Positions 27,800 to 49,400 of a stretch of DNA of 64,000 bases are shown piece after piece (positions within the stretch are counted from its first letter, which is position 1; the number at the start of each line of letters is the position of its first letter). Under the pieces are notes generated by a model that saw nothing but the letters and a program-made list of their open reading frames with translations, did not search any database and was not told the DNA's origin. The position numbers and the translations under genes were made by a program. Source of the DNA: Amoebophrya sp. A120 (taxonomy: Eukaryota > Sar > Dinophyceae > Syndiniales > Amoebophryaceae); NCBI GenBank assembly GCA_905178155.1, contig CAJINV010000007.1:1767341-1831340 (forward strand), in the 5' to 3' direction.

Positions 27800-30700
27800 A
27801 TGATGCCTTCGCGTCGTTGTACTAGCAGTCGGCGGACTCTTCTGTCCGGTGTATGCTCTGCGTTCTTGGCTGCATTGTTGCAAAACGCGACAGGCGCAGC
27901 TGTTACGCCGACAAGCTCTACTAGTATCTCAGGCTCCTCGGCGGGCGAAGGATATTTTTATCGCGAGGACCAGCAAGAACACGACGTGCGCACGTCCCCC
28001 GCACATAGTGACGGTGCTCAGGAGGAACACCAGCACGACCAACAGCTAGATCATGAAGCGACATCCTCCTCATCCGGTGCCTCGACCCCAGAACAGGTCT
28101 CTTCCCCAACTTGCTCGTCTTCCTCGTCGCTCCTCGCTCGAGGCCTGGGACCAGGCGGACCCACCACTGGGGATGTTGCTGATAATTGCAACACGTCAGA
28201 TCACAGCATGCTCCTGCTGCAGAAGGGATCTCCGCGGGGAGCAGAGCAAGACTGGATGGCGTTGTCACAACTTCTGGTGGACGAGATGAGCGAGTATGTC
28301 ATCGTCGAAGAGGATGGAGAAGAGAAGCCAGCGACAGGCTCGGCGCAAGGCCAAAAGCACAAGCAACAAGAAGCAGAGGGACTCGGAGGTGGATCTGGCG
28401 CGTCAGCCTCCTCCTCCGGGATTACAGGTCAAGGAGCTCCTTCTGTGCCGGAGATGACGCAAAACACCAGTCGCGGCGCGCTGGCCGCGCTACCCGAGGA
28501 GGGGGAGCCCCGGCAGGGAAACGGTGACGCCGGTGCGGGGCAAGAGCAGCCGCTGGGGTTTCTTGGAGGGTATGTAAGGGGTCGCCTTGCTAAATGTTTT
28601 CTGTTGGATTGGCAATCCGGGGCATTGGTATGCAGAATTACCACTGCTACATTGCCATTGTATGTCATGCATGTCTGCTTCTCAGTCGTAGGTATCGAGT
28701 CTTTCGCTTTAAAAACAGCTTCCTCCGCTTCGTAAAGAAGCCACCGTCGACCTGCGGTTCTGGCGAAACGGTTTCTAGTCGCGAACTAGCGCCTTCTGAT
28801 CCAGACGGTGGCGGCTCTGAGGTAAAAAAAATTGACAACTTTTGCTCGATGTACTACTGTTTTTGTAACTAGTTGTCTAGTCAGTCTTGCTAAAAATCAT
28901 GTGTAGTAGTTGCATCAAATTCGCGTTTGCAGCGCACCAAACGACATCATCAAGAAAACAAAATCACTCGATTTAGGGGCCCGAAAACACTGGCGCTACA
29001 GCCTGTGGCGTTCACCGGTCGCCGAGCACGGAAGCGGTGCTCATGGCCGAGGAGGATAAGGCGGATACTCAGAACGAAATCGAGTTGGGAGCGGAGGAAA
29101 ATACCAGCATTCCTCTTATCCCGTCCCCGCAGATGACCATGGTTGTGGAAGAACAGAACGAATGCGAATGGGGAGGCGGACAATTATACGCTCCAGGGCA
29201 TCAAGTGGAGTCGAGCTCAAGTTTTACTGAAAGAGCCAACATTGTGGTCTCTGCAAACGCATCTCCAGAAGGAACTGGAGCTGCTGGCCGCACTCTTATA
29301 ACTGCGTCGTCAACGACTGAGACGGAAGGCGGTGGGGGTCCTCCGAGCGCGGCAACAAGAACTACAAGCGCAACAAGTAAATCAAGCACTACTTTTCTGG
29401 CGCCCACAGCAGCCTACTTGGAAGGTCATCCACCCCCTGTGAAGCCGAAACCGCTGGAGCAACCATTTTCCCCGTTCTCCTCGTTTTCCGCGGGGTCCAC
29501 GGCGTCTCCGCTATGACGTTCTCAACTGTTACATTCTCAACTGTTGCGTGATTTGTCATGCAAAATTGCCATAAGCCGGCACGCGTCACGCGATCAAGGT
29601 GCTTCGCATGACAAATTATCTAAATCTGTTCCAAATTTATAATGCAAAGCACGCAATCTTCCCGCGTTCACTTTTGCTGTTCTTGCATGACAAATTCATG
29701 TAACAGTTGAGACTGTAACATTTGAGAATTCCATATCCGCCGCTATCACCGTCGGAGATGGACGCAACAAGCAAAACTATTGGGGGAAGATCATCTACCT
29801 CAGGCGCTGCCGTTTCTGGTCCTCAGCCTGTGTATCAGGATAGAAATCAGCAGCACCCACACTACGCCGAACCCATTTCTCTCGCCGCGGCCGCTACAAC
29901 CTGTATTTCTAACCTCGAAGGCCAAAAGCAAGTGACCGACTTTGTGAATGCGGTCTGCCAACACGAGCACCCGCTCGCTGGGAGTATGATCGACCTTGAA
30001 GGAGGGGCATCAACAGCTTCTACGGTGGCTGCAGCACAGCTGCAAAATCACCAAGGGCGTGAGCAGCATCCCGCGCCCGCCTCTACTACTGCTGCTTTCT
30101 ACGGTCCAACCATCACCACTCGGCCCCCGCAGTCCACGAAGTTGGTTCATCCGCCGGGCGCCATGGCGACAACCTCGACTCCTGATACCAACTCCTTGAA
30201 TTGTCCCACAAACACTTCTCTCGAGAACCTCCACCAACAAATCTCCATGTTCCCCGCAGACGCCGACCCGTGGCACCACTCCTCCTGGGGTGCGCTGCGA
30301 CAGGCCTGCGACAGAGTCATCCAAGATCAAGCACAACTCGAGCGCGACATCGAGCGCGCGAAACAGCTGGCAAGTAACGCGGGCGGTGGCTCTGGTGGAG
30401 GTGTTTCTTGCGGTGCGAGGGCGACGAGGCCGCCATGCGTCGAAAATTCGTCCCTTGACCACGCGACAACCATTAACATTGACACCGCACCTGTAGTCCC
30501 GGTCGTAACTACCGCAAACACCTGCCCCTGGACCGTGTCCGCGGATGTGGCAGACCTCGAAAGCGGTTTGTCGCACTTGACGCTTGACAAGGAGAGAAAA
30601 ATGAGTCCGCCCGCGACCCGGTTGATGATGGCAAACACTGTGCAGCCCGGCGTGGTGGTTGGAACACCTCCGACTACAGGCATGGGAGGTGCTGGAGCAT

Positions 30701-31029
30701 CTGCGGTCTCGTCCTCGGGGAAGGGCTACGGGTATTCTAATACCGGCTCTACGAATCAGCACCCTTTGAACAACGGACCACAGGCCGTGACGGAAGAAGA
30801 CTTTGCGCAAGCTTGGTACGGCTACGCGCCAAACAAAGAGTACGGGCCGACAAACGGCGGTAGGGACTGCCCTCCTTTCACCAACAACGGCTTTTTCCAA
30901 TCCACGGCGGGGAACTGTTTGAAGGAGTGCATCGAGCTGTTGTGCGGCTGCGCGAAAATGGCGGCGACTAGGACGATGCCGGCGAATTACGGGGTGGTCA
31001 GGACCGACCCAGTGAGGAAGAATGAGTGA
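27800..31029 (+). CDS. secreted or membrane-system low-complexity protein, unknown
   Basis: Exons 27800-28569, 28692-28821, 28977-29511 and 29741-31029 give 907 aa. Introns 1 and 2 are GT-AG; intron 3 is an introner. The start is placed at the tandem ATGs at 27800, because from there a classical signal peptide appears: Arg-rich n-region, hydrophobic core LLSGVCSAFLAALL, and an Ala/Gly cleavage zone near residue 32. The frame is open upstream to 27458, but that would bury the signal. The rest is Ser/Thr/Gln/Gly-rich and disordered with acidic patches. A Cys-containing C-terminal segment (RDCPPFTNNG, ECIELLCGCAK) may be folded. No domain recognised; a secretory-pathway or surface protein is inferred from the signal peptide only. 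Confidence 0.78.
29512..29735. mobile_element. introner IE-4
   Basis: The 224-bp element begins TATGACGTTCTCAA and ends TTGAGAATTCCATA. Inverted repeats of about 45 bp contain CTCAACTGTTAC and extend to TTTGTCATGCA. Target duplication TCCGC lies at 29507-29511 and 29736-29740. Excision with one copy joins CCG C|CG CTA in frame and avoids the TGA at 29514-29516. Confidence 0.88.
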
Positions 31030-31991
31030 CGAGGCGGGTCGTGGAAAGGACGTGTAGTAGAAGTACAAACTGAAACTGGACTTCTGCATTAGCAGTAGGG
31101 TTCCTCGGTCATCGCCACTATAGGTTTCCTCCGCTTGGTGCTACTTTTTTTGAGAATACTATATCCGACGAGCTTTGTATTGTTTCAAGACCAAGCAAAT
31201 TTTCGCTGTCACAGCACGAAAATGTTGATGGCTATTTTGAGAATACAAGAAAACGACAGAAGTTTACGAGATTTTCTATCAAGAGCAAGGGCCTACATCC
31301 AACACTGAGTTTGCAGTTCATGATCCATGGCTTATCCGTATCACTTTCCTTTTTACGCTTCCGAGTTCCATCAATTTCATATGTACTAAGCAAAATCTTG
31401 AAAAACATTGCGCCTCTCCGAAAGAAATGTATCCTGCTGATGTCCGCAAAATATTTTGACCAAAGTGATTTTGTGATCGAAGACAAATTAAAATGTAAGG
31501 AAAGGACCAGAGCGAGAGGGTGCTACTCGACAAAAAAAATGTTGGTGTTGTCGTTCGCTTAAAATCGAAAGCTTGAAGATCTTTTTCGATCTCGAAGATC
31601 AAGAACAGTCTTCGCAAAAACTTCGCGGCGTGACATCAAAACCTTTTTGATATCTTCACGAACTACAAATTTTCATCAGGAATTGCTACGCCAAAGTAGG
31701 TATGACGGCCACTCAAGAAGCGCTGTTGTAAAAACTGTAACGACAAAGGATTTTTTTATTTAGGTACAACATCGATTATTTCAGTAGCTAGGTAGTACTC
31801 TGTTTTCGTGCACAAAGAAAGTTCTTCACCGGAAAAATTGTTGTATCGTAGCAGGCACAAGAAAACCATCAAAACCAGAAAGAAGCAGGTAGAATATGTA
31901 CCACGAGAGTGATTTTCAGTAGACTTTTGACAGGAAAATATCCTCTTTGTGAACACCAACACGAAAGAATCTACCTCCGAAAGCCGACAAA
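31030..31991. other. intergenic region, no gene seen
   Basis: About 960 AT-richer bases with several short frames of no codon bias. The stretch 31561-31620 is rich in GAAGATC-type direct and inverted copies. The end is the leader of the Dbp2-like helicase, whose ATG at 31992 follows GACAAA. Confidence 0.5.
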
Positions 31992-38928
<6,937 letters not shown>

Positions 38929-41900
38929 ACGATTTCTTGAATCTGTTCGACGATAGTAGTTGTGTGCCTACTATTAATTGTGTAAGTTCAGATTTGATAT
39001 TCCTCTAGATGATGAATCGCATCAACATGATGTGGACATTCCCATTGTTGACAAAAAGTATTTAGAAAACGAAAACGAATGACGTCGGACAAATGACCGC
39101 GAAGAGCAAGGTCGAGCTTGTATCTCTCTCAGCTGTGATTGCTCCTGCTCCTTCGCTTGAAGAGTTGTCAAGGGCTATTGCGGCTGAGACGAAGAGCGAG
39201 AACTTCCATTTTGGTAACGAACCATGTAAACCACGAGCTTTTTTTTTCAACAAGCATCAGAAGGCGAAGATTAGGCTGAGCTGCTGCGAACAACTTTTTT
39301 TTTCAATTTCTGAATTTCACGAAAGACCCTAGCTTTGACTCTATTAAAATACAAATAGCACATCAGGTGAGCTACAAGGAGTAATCAAACTGTTTCTATT
39401 GCTAAAAGAGGACAAACGTGACAAAAAATCTTCGGAGGACAAGTATCAAGAAATTATCGCAAAAAGCTCGATCCATTGAGCAGTAGAGTATTTATTATCG
39501 TTTGAATAGACACAAATCTTGTACTGGAAAAAACTTGAGTTTAGAAGTTATCGAAAATAGGAATACGAATACGCGTTCGCCGCGGGACCAACACCCCACC
39601 ACGCTGGAGCAGCGCTTATCGCAGAACTAGTTTATCGAACATTTACGCTGTTTCAGAGTAGCAGGGCCGCTGTGCTAAGACTTTATTGATTTGATATAAG
39701 AATATGCTATCAACAAAATTTTCACTGGCTGTCTGTTTCCTACTTCAGGGGCAACAAAAAACAACTAACCCACCTCAGCAGGAAAGATACGCTTCAGGGT
39801 TGCCATAGAATCACTGAAGTAGAGAGCAACGGCCAGACCGCAAAAACATTTCTGAAGTTAGATTGTTTAGTTTTAGCAGAGCTGTTTACAACGAAGAAGT
39901 TCAGGCCGCGCGCGATTTAAGGTTCTTTCATCTCGTCTGCACTCTTGCGCTTGTTTTTACAGCGCAGGTTTCCAGCGAATCAGAACCGTTCTTGTGGCGG
40001 CTCCATAAATTGATAGGATTTGTTTAACATCGGGATGGGAGGCATGAATGAACCGAAGACGTAGAGGCTTTTCGCACCGTCTCCGAGGACTTCGAAAAGA
40101 ACAACAGCATCATTTTTTCCGTGGATGCAAAAACCTAGTCACAAATCTCGGCAAGCTTCTCACTGTGCTAGTAGAGCCCTCGATGGAAAGATGCGGCGAC
40201 AGAGGACAAATCAACCGCTAGATGCCGCAAACAAGCCGATAGCGATTGTAAAAAGCAGCAGCATGGCGGCTTCGTTTCTATAGTCTGCTTTCTGTAGTAG
40301 CTTCTCATTTCTTGATGAGAACAGGAAGTGGGTCGTAGCCACGGCGGCAGTATGACTTTCTAGCCTAGGTGAAGTGTTTTGAGATTCTGATTGGTTTTTG
40401 CTGCCATTTTCATTACACATATTTTCCTCAGCTTTGCTTTTTTATCTGCAGGAGCGGGACTTCTCAAGTGGAGCACGAGAAGTATCGTGAACAAGAATTG
40501 TACACCAAGTCAACGCGTTTGGATAAACTATTTTTTATTTTTACGAATGTTAGGACACGTCGACGCAAAGTCACAGGTCAACCTTCAAATTTTAGGGCAC
40601 GCTTTTTTCATCAACACAACAGAAAATGAAAAACGCAACAAGAAGACCCAAAAATAATATAGCAGTCTACGTCCATCGTGGAAAAGGGAAACAAAAACCA
40701 CGCTGCTCCATGATAATTTGCATGTTGAAGTTACATGATTCGAGTAAAAAAAAAACAAACAGGCTCTCGGACTCTCGACAGGATTCTCGAGTGTCAGTAG
40801 AGTTTCATAGTGAAGTAGTTTTCAACCGTTATTTCTGTTTCGACTGTATAAAACCTGTATCTATATTTCGTCAAGAACAGCACAAGTAGTGTCGGACAAG
40901 TTCAAACAAGGAGGCTGCTACAACTTCTAAAGCTCCACCACCGCGCTCCCGGGAAGCTGTATTGGCTCACCCTGTGGCGCTTGTTGGGTCGCGGCAATAA
41001 TGTTGAAAAAAATGTAAATCATTTTGGTGATGTCGTGGTCCCAAAAAGCTGATGACAGAGCATTGTGGTTCTGCTTCTGCCACCGGGGGCCAAAAAAGAA
41101 AAAACCAACGAGGTTAGTAGAACTACTACGCATTCTTGCGGCGAGTAAGTACTGACTTATGCTTATCTGAGCTCCCGTTACTGGTCATTGGAATGAGACG
41201 GACACGATTCACCTCGCTCCATCAAGAGTGTGGTTTCGTGTATGACCTGCAACGCGGCTGGAGTCTTGTAGGTCAAGAAAGTAGGCAGAAATAGGAGTGG
41301 TTCAAAAACAACGGCAACAGATGGAGAGCAGGCATGATCTCGCCCATACACATACTACTTTCACGGCTACTTAGATTAATATTATACCGCAGTAGTATCA
41401 GCATCTATTTGGCAGTTACGACGGCGCGGTGGGTGCCCTAATGGGACAGCCGGTGCGGTGATCACAGCATCATTTTTTTTTTGTGACTTGTTTTTGTGTG
41501 CGCGACCCCGCCTGTGTTTATGTATTCATGTTTCCGTTTCCGAGTACTGAAGCACGCAGCATCATGTACAACTCTACTTGTGAAACTTCAACACTATAAT
41601 TTATCATGATTTTGACAGCAAAAGAATGTATGGAAAGGCGTAGCACTACTACAACTCTATTCTTGTTTCAATGAGCCTGAATGTTGACTAATTTCGACAA
41701 CTAAGACGAGCTATGTTTGAAATGACACTGCGACTATACGAAGAAAATTGTCGCTCTGTAGTACTCCTGCTATTTTCTTACCAATTCTATGCGCAATTGT
41801 GCAGAAGGCAAGATTCTATGCGCAACGCACAGTACTAGACCAAATACAAATAGCAAGGGTAGGTTCTTTAGCGATATTTTTCAGAAGGAGTCGAATATTT

Positions 41901-43444
41901 TGATATAGAGAATGAGAAACGTGAAGAACAAACGCGATGAAATCCAAAGTAAAGCAAGCTGCAGGAGAATCTTTCCATCAATATCGAATGAATCCTTCGA
42001 AGACACTCTACCACCTTCTAGCACCTTCGCTTGAATTTATTCGAATACTTTGTTTAACAGAGCGCTGCTGCTGCAATCACACAGAAATATTGAGGAAAAA
42101 ACCAAGTTTTCAAAAACAACTTTTGCCCGCTGGCACAGCTCCTTTTCATATTCTTTAAAGGAGGAGAAGAAAGAAAGTGAAAAATGAAGGCGGGTGAAAG
42201 TAGAAACCTTGAAAAGTAAAAGTAAAAAAATGGTTGCAGTAGTCAGCACAGCAAGAAGAGCATCGCTACTCGAACTACACTTAGAGATGATAGTATCGCG
42301 CGATAAGTTTAAGTAGGATGAAATAAAGTTCGAATAGATAAGCAAGCGAGATAAAAAAAAGACGTCAAAGAAGGTAGAACTACATCAAATGGCGCACTGA
42401 AAAGATGAAAATAGAAAACTACTCATCCCCTGATGTTATGATCTAGCAAATAAACCAATCGCCAAGGTGTAGTGCTGGCGGTTAGTTTGGATTCCGGACG
42501 TCGGATGAGAGCCGCGGTCCTTCTAAAATCAAGAACGCAAAGATTTGTGGCGAATTCAAATTTTATCACAAAAATCTCAAACAGTCCAGAAGAAACCAAG
42601 TAGGGGCGACTACTTGTACTCGGCTTTATCTCCGGCGGGCGCTTCGTGTCTTTGTCGCTGTACTCGAACCCACCTTCAGATGTTTGTTTTTCTGATTTCT
42701 TTCGAACCTGATTCTTTTTTTCTTTTCATCGTGCTTGGCTTCTAGAAGGCCAATCGGATCCAATTTGTTTTGGTTTTCTTTTTGATGTGTGTAGCAGAGA
42801 GGACGGTTATTGGCATTTGCATTGCAGCTAAATATAAAGTGGGGGAGTTGGATGAAAAGAAAGACGAGCAGATTGATCACCCGTGAGAGAAGCAGAGATA
42901 CGACGAGTGAGGATGACCTAAAGTAACAGTCGCGCGCGTGAGATTTTTATCTTGTAGTTAAAGTAACAAAACGTAGTTCGATGTTAGAGTTAGTCCTGTT
43001 TCTGTTTGAGGAAACAAGAAAAATGAAAGCCCCCTGTGGCGAAAATGGTGAATGTTCGCTTGTGTTGTTTCCATTCATCTCGTTTGTGTGTTGTTGGTGA
43101 TAATTGCGTGCGTCGCCAAGACAACAGCAAGCGCCGGCCGCGCTTGCGCGGTGGGGGTGGCCGCAGCGCAACATCAACAGGCCGATAGTATGGAGCGGAC
43201 GAGTGGCAGCTCCACGGAGATTTGCGTTGCAGCCATTGCTCCAGACGCAAGGGTAACAAGTGCAATGGCCTTCTCCCCGCTCTTCACGATAGCGTCGCTG
43301 TTCTACTTTTCGAGGTGGACATGCTGGGAGGGCGCTTCCACCGAGGAATACAAGTGTCATCGGGAAGATGATTTTTCTCCAGCCACAGGCACAGCTTTGA
43401 CTTGTTGAGTCCGTCTTCAGGAGCGCATGAATAACTAGGGGATC
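38929..43444. other. 4.5-kb intergenic region, no firm gene
   Basis: No multi-exon coding signal was recognised. Weak candidates are an 80-codon frame at 39093-39332 and a 119-codon frame at 43052-43411, listed separately. The rest is AT-richer with scattered homopolymer tracts (for example about 41468-41480). Confidence 0.45.
43052..43411 (+). CDS. weak candidate small signal-bearing ORF
   Basis: The 118-codon frame starts with a hydrophobic segment (CVVSIHLVCVLLVIIACV) that would work as a signal peptide or anchor, followed by a Cys/Ala/Ser-rich stretch. GC3 is only moderately raised and no domain is visible. It ends just upstream of the giant gene at 43445 and may simply be its leader. 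Confidence 0.2.
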
Positions 43445-46400
43445 ATGGCTGACGCAGCAGGCCCCTCCGCCCCAGCGGCTGGAAAAGACGCTGCGCCAGC
43501 GGCCGCTTCTGCGGCTGCAGAAGGCACAAAAGACACCGCGCCCGCTGCAGAAAAAAAGGATGACAGCGCGAGTTCTAAAACCGCAGCAGTTCCTTCTGGA
43601 GGCGGTTCAGCAAAAGCCGGGCCGGATGACGCCGGAAAAAATGCAGCGGACAAAACGAAGAACAAAGACGCCGAGCAAGAAAATGATCAGCCGGAATTGA
43701 CCGAAGGCGAAGCGGACGCGCGAGAGGCCCTGCTGAACGTCGGCGTCACGCCCAGAGTTGTGTACCAAGACTTTCAGAAACAAAATCGCGCCTACAAATA
43801 CAAATTTGGGCTCGCGGCGGGACAAGCGCCGAGCAGGGGTACGCAGAGAGAAATCGAGTGCCGACAGAGAACCTGGCGAATCACCCTGGCGCACATTCAA
43901 CTTCAACCGGAGACTGACGAGCTGTGCAGTGGGAATAAGTATTTACTGGTGCTCTACGTTGGCAGGGATCAGAAAGAATTTCTCGTCAAGGGCGGAATCT
44001 TCCTGCTTGGAAGGTTAGGGAAAGTCTTTCGCGTCCCGCTACCGCAACTGGTCCAGAAAAGCGAGGCGATATCTTTACCCGAATCGACGAAGTTTCAGAC
44101 CGATTTCTCCCTTTCCTACGCACAGGTGGAATCCCAAACTTTAACCGCGGAGCTCTGGCAACTTCGCAGATTTGGCCCGAACAGGTTGGACTGTTGGTGC
44201 GCTGAGTCACTCGCCAATGTCATCCCGCGGGAAAACCCCCGGATCTCGCTCCGGCTCGGGAGGGTGGATAAGTTTGGCTACAAATCGATACGGCTGCGCG
44301 TCGATTTTTTCATTCGGGTAGAGGAAGTGCACTTGTTCGATGTATGGTTCCAAAACTGGAGCATAAAAAAGCTCACGGACGCGACCGAGTTGTATGATCG
44401 AGCGGTGCGGGCGGACCGGAAAAATAAGGAGAAGGAAAAGGCACTGGCGATGGCAGAAAAAGAAACGAGGAATCGAAAATTCGCTTTGGGGTTAACAGGG
44501 GACGCTTTAACGAAGCAGATGCTGCAATTTCTACTCATCGCGACAGAAGGCAGGGGGAGCGTGGAAGATCCGAAACTGTGGCTGGAAGCTGCAGAGCCCT
44601 TGATAGTACCGAGGCGAAGAAGTAGAGGGAGCTCTGCTGAAGCTGATGTTGTTGGAAGTAGACTCTCTACTGCTTCGGCTGGATCTGACCCCGGGCTAGA
44701 AATGATCGCAGACCGTGTGGGGAGCCGCGAGTCCGGGTTTGGCGCACGAAGAACCCTAGCGGAGCAAGAAGACCTCGCATTGAAGCTCTACCCCAGCAGG
44801 TTTGTCCGCGAGGTGCTACATCTGGGTACGAGATTCGCGAAACGCTTTGAGAACGAGCCAGAAATGTTTTTTCCGTACGCACTGATCGTGGTATTGTCGA
44901 GGATGGATGTTTTTTTGCAAGAGCGGGCGGAGGGGAAGATGTTGACCATGGACGCAGGAGCACTAGGAGGTGGGCCAAGAATTACAACAACTACATTGTT
45001 AACCAGATTTACATCCTCTGGTGGACCCCCCGCCGCGTTTGTTGAGGGTGTGCACCAGTCGGAAAATCTGTACAGCGGGTCGTCGTCTGCGTCCTCCCCT
45101 CCCTCCTCTTCCTCTCGAGCAGCCTCCGGACAGATTGGCTTCGGCAACTCGAGTTCAGATGAAAAAAGCCAGTTTTCGCCGTCCTCTGTGAAGAACTACG
45201 CGCACGAGAAAACGAAATCTCCGGGCGTTTTCCTGTTTGCTCCGGGGGATGATCTTGCTCAAGATGAAGAGGGAGCAAAGTCGACGGAACCAAAGCAGGA
45301 TAAATTTGATCCACGCGCCTCAGTCGTGAGTCGACAAGGGGATGACGACGCGCCTGTCACTTTATTTAACGATCCAGAAGGTCCTGAGCAGCTGCGTAGA
45401 CCAGAGGACTTCCTTCAGAGGCTCATTCAGAATGAAACCTCCACAGCCTCCGCTGCAAACAACCACCCAAATAACTCGTCCTCTTCCTCCACATCCAACA
45501 CCGATTACCAGGTTTGCGAAGTCGACGCCGTGAAGTCCTTGAGTGTCAGCACGAGATCCCACCGCACGAAGCTTGGGAGATTGAAAACCTGGATGGTGAT
45601 TGACGTGCTGGGGAAGTCCCCCGCGAGGGTGTACAGTAAGCCCGCAATTGGGAAGCAGATGGAGTACGAAATTGCGGGGAACTACGGCTTCAAGGGCGTT
45701 TTGTCAGAGCTCCAGTCCTTGTCTATGGTGATCCGGGTGTACACCAACCAAAGATCCGTGTTTGAGAAAAAGTGTTTGACTTTCCGCGATCAGAACATGC
45801 TGGCGTCGAACGGTGGGAAGAAAATGAAGAACGGATCGAAAATCAATGGAACTCGCAGGTCGACCGGGAAGAAGATATCGAAATCCGCGGCTGTCAGCAA
45901 AACGGAATCTTCAAAAAAATCATCAACATCAAACATGACCGCAATTGGTCGGCGGCAGCTGCTCTCCACCACTCTAGATCTGGAAGAAGCAACACAGGAC
46001 GCGGCAAGGAAAACCAAACTCCTGGCAAAGCTCCTTCGCCCGGGCGGGCCGAGAAAAGCTTTGGTCGACATGCAGCGGAACGTCCGGATGAGAAGGAAGC
46101 GGATGGTGTGTTTAGCGCGAACTGTTGTGAAATTTGAGAGCTTAGCGCAGGGGGTCTTTGAGAAGGAACTCGACCCCGCTCCCGCGGTTGCAAAACGGCT
46201 CGGAAAACAAGCTTTCTTGTCTCTGCCGTTGCTGCAACTTCTCGAGCAGCAGAACGGGGATCGTTCATCTTCGGGAGGCGCAGGCGACGGGAAGATGAAC
46301 AGCAAAACGGGCGCGGCTTCGCAAGGTGAAGGAGGCGTCAGTAGTACGCCCAAAACCACGTCGGAAGCAGGATCCTCTATCTCGCCAACAAGCACTGCTA

Positions 46401-49400
46401 TCGCACCAGGAGCAGAGCGACAGCCGGTGCCAGGATCTGCTAAAAACGCCAAATCCTCTACCAAGACCAACAAGGATGATCGGCAGCACAACAACTTCGA
46501 AAACATCGGGACCCTCCAGGGCTACCTCCGTTTAAACGATGACGACCGACCTTTACCCAGGTACACATCGCTTGTCCAATCCACCAGAGGGCTATCCGGA
46601 CTCTCCCGCTACGTCGGAGGGATTCTCGAGAAGCAAACCGGCCACGCTTACCTCATCGTGCAAATAGACGAGGTGAAAAACGTCGAGCTTTGGCGGGGGT
46701 TGGAGTCTTTCGGCCAGAACGCAGCGACCACGGACACCTTCGTGGAGGTGCGGTGTGACGAAACAACTCTGAAAACCGAAACGACAGAGGATTCCACTTC
46801 TCTCGCGGTTTTTCGCGAGGAGCTGCTCTTCGACCTCGGACCAGCCGAAACCGTTTTGCAGAAAATCAAAACGCAAAACGGCTTGGAAGTCAGAATCGAC
46901 CTGTGGCTGGACAGCGATAGTTTTGCGGAGCACATCGGGTTTTGCACGGATAGCGTAGTGAATCTATTGAAATTCGGGGTAGAGGAAGAAGTCGAGATGG
47001 CGGTGGCGACGACGGACGGCGCGAGCAGGGAAAGGATCACGGAGGTTGTGGAGAAAAACACGTGTCAGATACTAAGGAGACGAGGTGTGCCTTTGCGGAA
47101 GGGCGGCGATATTGGTGCAGCGTCGTCCACTGCAGGTGGCACCGCTGCCGCCGCTCTGCACAACGCCGCGAACGCGGAGCGCAACACGATATCCTACGCA
47201 ATGTTCATCGCCCACGGGGAGCACGGGGGCTTTTCATCTCCGCGGAAGAAGCAACTGTTGCGCGGCGCCCACAAACAAGCGGTAACGAAGCACCAGCACA
47301 TGCATAGTTTCCGACTTTTACACGACGCGGCGGTGGCAGCTTTGGCAGCGGATGGGAATATGTCTGTGAAGCAAGTGGAGAAAACTGTACTGGGCAAAGT
47401 CTTGACGTCGCCGGGCGCTGGTGGGCTAGACGAGCTTGACGCAGTAGAAGTGGACGAATCGCCGACTGGCACAGACGACGACAAATCTCACTCGTCCGGC
47501 GCGTCGGGCGACGAGGAAAATGAGAGGCGCAGCGTGCAGAAATCCGTTCTAGCAACCACGCGGTCGATGCTCGGAAACTACAAGAGCAACAAAACCTTGG
47601 CGGGTGGTGGTCGTGGTGTGGGGACCGACTATTCCGCGATTGCCGCCGGTGCGGCTTTGTTGCCGTTTGTTGCCGCGCACAATCCGGGCCGAATCAAAGA
47701 TTCCTTTCCAAGTGACATGGTAAAGTGGATGTTTGTGCAAGAGTGTCGTACGCAAACCGAACACCAGGCACAGAACGCCGCATCATTTTCATCTTCGTCG
47801 TCCAGAGGCTTCGGAAGTAGTGGTGGCGTTCAACAACATCTTTCCGAAGCAGGAGCCGCTTCCTACCTGCGCTCCCAACATTTTCTGCAAGAAAACCTTC
47901 GCCTCCGCCCCTTCGCACCCGGGCCGGCGTACCTTCATGGGATCCTGCATTCTCCGAACCCGCGGAACTTCAACGTCTCCAGGCTAGGCCACGACTACTT
48001 GCCACACTTCTTATCGACTTTTTGCGGGAAAACACAGCCGGCGCCGCAATTAGAAACGAGTGAGGAAGTCTGTTATTGGATCTCGTGTTTGCAATATCGA
48101 GACGATCACCAAGCAGGGCCATCGAAGTCGTCAATCGGGAGTGCTAGCACGGCTACAGTAGACAACGAAGTTTGGCAAGCTCCGGATCTCACGCTTTCCG
48201 AGCGCAGCGGCGGGCAGTTGGAGCACGTTTTACTGCACTACGCTCTTCTGCGGTCGATCAACAAGTTTCCCTTCATCTGTGTCGGTACGCTGCACAGCGG
48301 CAAGCCGCACGTCTGGTTGGCAACACTAGAGAAGCGAGGGAACGTGAGGTTTTGGGAACCGCAGAGTTCTGGGTGTGGCATTGCTGGAATGAGTAGTTCA
48401 TCAGGAACTACTCTTGAGTCTTCACATGGGAACATCAAAGCTGGCGCCGCACTACCCAAAAATCTGACTCGTTCTTCCGTTCCGAAACCTTTCCGAGAGC
48501 TACCAACCCGCATTTCCCACCCGGAGCAGTGGAGGCTCGTGGCGCGCAGCTTTTACTCGCACAAGGGCGAGGAAAAATGGCAAAACGTTGAACTGCACCG
48601 CCGGAGACTGCTGTTCGCACAGAGGATTGCATTTCTGTTTCATGTGCGAAAACGATCGAGTTCGAGGTCAAGCTCCGGCACGAACAACAGCGCCGCGTCG
48701 TCCATTATCTGGGTTTTCGACCGGCAGAAGCGAGAAGCTGCGGATGAGCTCGTCAACCAGCAGGACAGCGACTTGCAACGGCGGAAGAACCTCTTTCAGA
48801 CGAGGAACTCTGTGGTCGAGAAGAAATTACAAGATCTGACGGAGATCGAAAACTTTTTAAAAGTTCAAGAGACGCTCCGGAAAGCGAGTTTGAAATGCTG
48901 CCGAAAAGTCGCGGAGGTCGAAGATAACGAGGAGATGCGGTTTGCGATTCCCGGTGGGCTGAATATCGACACGCAGTTAGTTCTGCAGAGCGAAAAGCTA
49001 CGCGACCACACGCTCGTATACACCGATATCTTCCACGACGGACTTGTTGAGAGAGGGGATTTGCCGGGTGATGTCGCTGGAGAGGATACCTCTGGTCGGG
49101 CGTCGGTGTCTGGAACTAGTGGAAACAACTCCAGAGTGAACGCAGGACCGGACGCGAAGGAGCATCCAGATGATGATGCCAGGTCAGGCGCAACTTTCCG
49201 GCAACATATGAGCCGAAAATATCGGAAGCATCTACTGTTCAGTGAGTCCCTCGACGAGGCAGACCAGAACATTCTTCGGACGGAGATTTTGCAAAATTTC
49301 CTTTCCTCGACAGATTTGCGCACTGGAAAGGCGGTTATGTGTCCGCCTGGAAAAAATGGAAAGGACAACAAAACCGAGAAGAAAAAATCCGATACGCAAG

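Noticed and set aside
39093-39332. 80-codon forward frame after the Dbp2-like helicase, with an overlapping reverse frame
   Set aside because: No consistent codon bias on either strand, no domain, and no splice context; could be a gene remnant but is unsupported.
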